From contig JBFXHX010000067.1 of NCBI GenBank assembly GCA_050176585.1, positions 1 through 14,911 on the forward strand: 14,911 nucleotides of DNA, given 5' to 3'. The notes beneath the pieces are model-generated. The model was not told the origin of the DNA. It saw nothing but the letters and a program-made list of their open reading frames with translations, and made no database searches. Within the stretch, counting starts at the first letter, position 1; the number at the start of each line of letters is the position of its first letter. Source of the stretch: CAYYWP01 sp050176585 (GTDB lineage: Bacteria; Desulfobacterota; Binatia; HRBIN30; CADEER01). Below are positions 14,675 through 14,911 of the stretch, in pieces. Made by a program: the position numbers and the translations under genes.

Positions 14675-14911
14675 ATGGCCACTGGCATCTGCATGCGCAA
14701 GGCATCGCGCTTGACAGCCGCGCGCACCGCAGAGATCGTTGCTGGGATGATGCGAATTTTCCCACCCATGGCGCGCGCCGCCGGCGACGCCGCCGAGATC
14801 GTCGCACGCGCCGCCGCCGTGGCGGTACACCTCCGGCGGGTCGATCCGCGCCGTTTTCGCCAGCTGATCGGCCGCGTGCACCTCGCCTTGCAGTGCCTGC
14901 GCGACGTCGCC
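14675..14911 (+). CDS. Start of an unrecognised protein, cut by window end
   Basis: The frame has 79 codons and no stop from ATG 14675 to the right edge, with the high third-position GC expected of a gene, especially after 14768. The peptide reads as amphipathic helices rich in Ala and Arg ('AAEIVARAAAVAVHLRRVD', 'FRQLIGRVHLALQCLRDVA'), with no signal peptide and no family I recognise. The start is uncertain: 14675 would leave only 11 bases to the divergent reductase start, so ATG 14747 or 14768 may be the true one. The complementary strand also has an open frame, but it looks low-complexity and lacks coding character. Confidence 0.5.
   Translation, partial: MATGICMRKASRLTAARTAEIVAGMMRIFPPMARAAGDAAEIVARAAAVAVHLRRVDPRRFRQLIGRVHLALQCLRDVA

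Noticed and set aside
14711..14716. TTGACA, a perfect -35 hexamer, rightward
   Set aside because: No -10-like sequence lies 16-18 bases downstream, and it falls inside the likely coding region of the rightward gene.
14366..14881. Leftward open frame upstream of and overlapping the reductase
   Set aside because: It is out of frame with the reductase, His/Gly-rich and without motifs; the reductase frame has clear NADPH-binding residues.

Overview
This is a GC-rich window (roughly 70% by eye) with tightly packed bacterial genes on both strands. I see no tRNA, rRNA, CRISPR array, insertion sequence or phage gene. The gene mix is an arsenic methyltransferase/radical SAM pair, secreted proteins with dockerin-like calcium loops, a giant single-chain acyl-CoA carboxylase and an ACAD10/11-type phosphotransferase. 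This mix, with the composition, fits an uncultured soil or aquatic lineage near the former Deltaproteobacteria (Binatota/Desulfobacterota_B or Myxococcota-like). That placement is inference; no marker gene in the window fixes it.

Left part (1-5105): a SYLF-domain lipid-binding protein reads leftwards off the edge, preceded by a recognisable sigma-70-type promoter. After a 319-base divergent spacer come arsM and arsS, which overlap by one base and read rightwards. Together they are expected to methylate arsenite and then add a SAM-derived 5'-deoxyadenosyl group, the first steps towards arsenosugars. Two exported proteins with dockerin-like EF-hand loops follow on the same strand. A stem-loop-rich spacer precedes the first, and a repeat-like hairpin region precedes the second.

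Middle part (5106-6690): an antibiotic-biosynthesis-monooxygenase-fold protein and SurE nucleotidase form a two-gene leftward unit. Divergent from it is a small exported six-cysteine protein that I do not recognise.

Right part (6691-14911): a leftward single-chain acyl-CoA carboxylase of about 1839 residues (biotin carboxylase, biotin carrier, central region, carboxyltransferase) has the layout of eukaryotic acetyl-CoA carboxylase rather than the usual separate bacterial subunits. Divergent from it is a phosphotransferase of the ACAD10/11 N-terminal type, so this stretch probably serves acyl-CoA metabolism. A ketopantoate reductase-family gene (leftward) and the start of an unrecognised rightward gene close the window. 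Convergent gene ends are separated by short GC-rich hairpins without T-tracts.

The most notable items are the arsM-arsS pair with no other ars genes in view, the eukaryote-like carboxylase with a non-standard biotinylation motif, the structured 3159-3240 spacer, and the unrecognised small secreted cysteine-rich protein.
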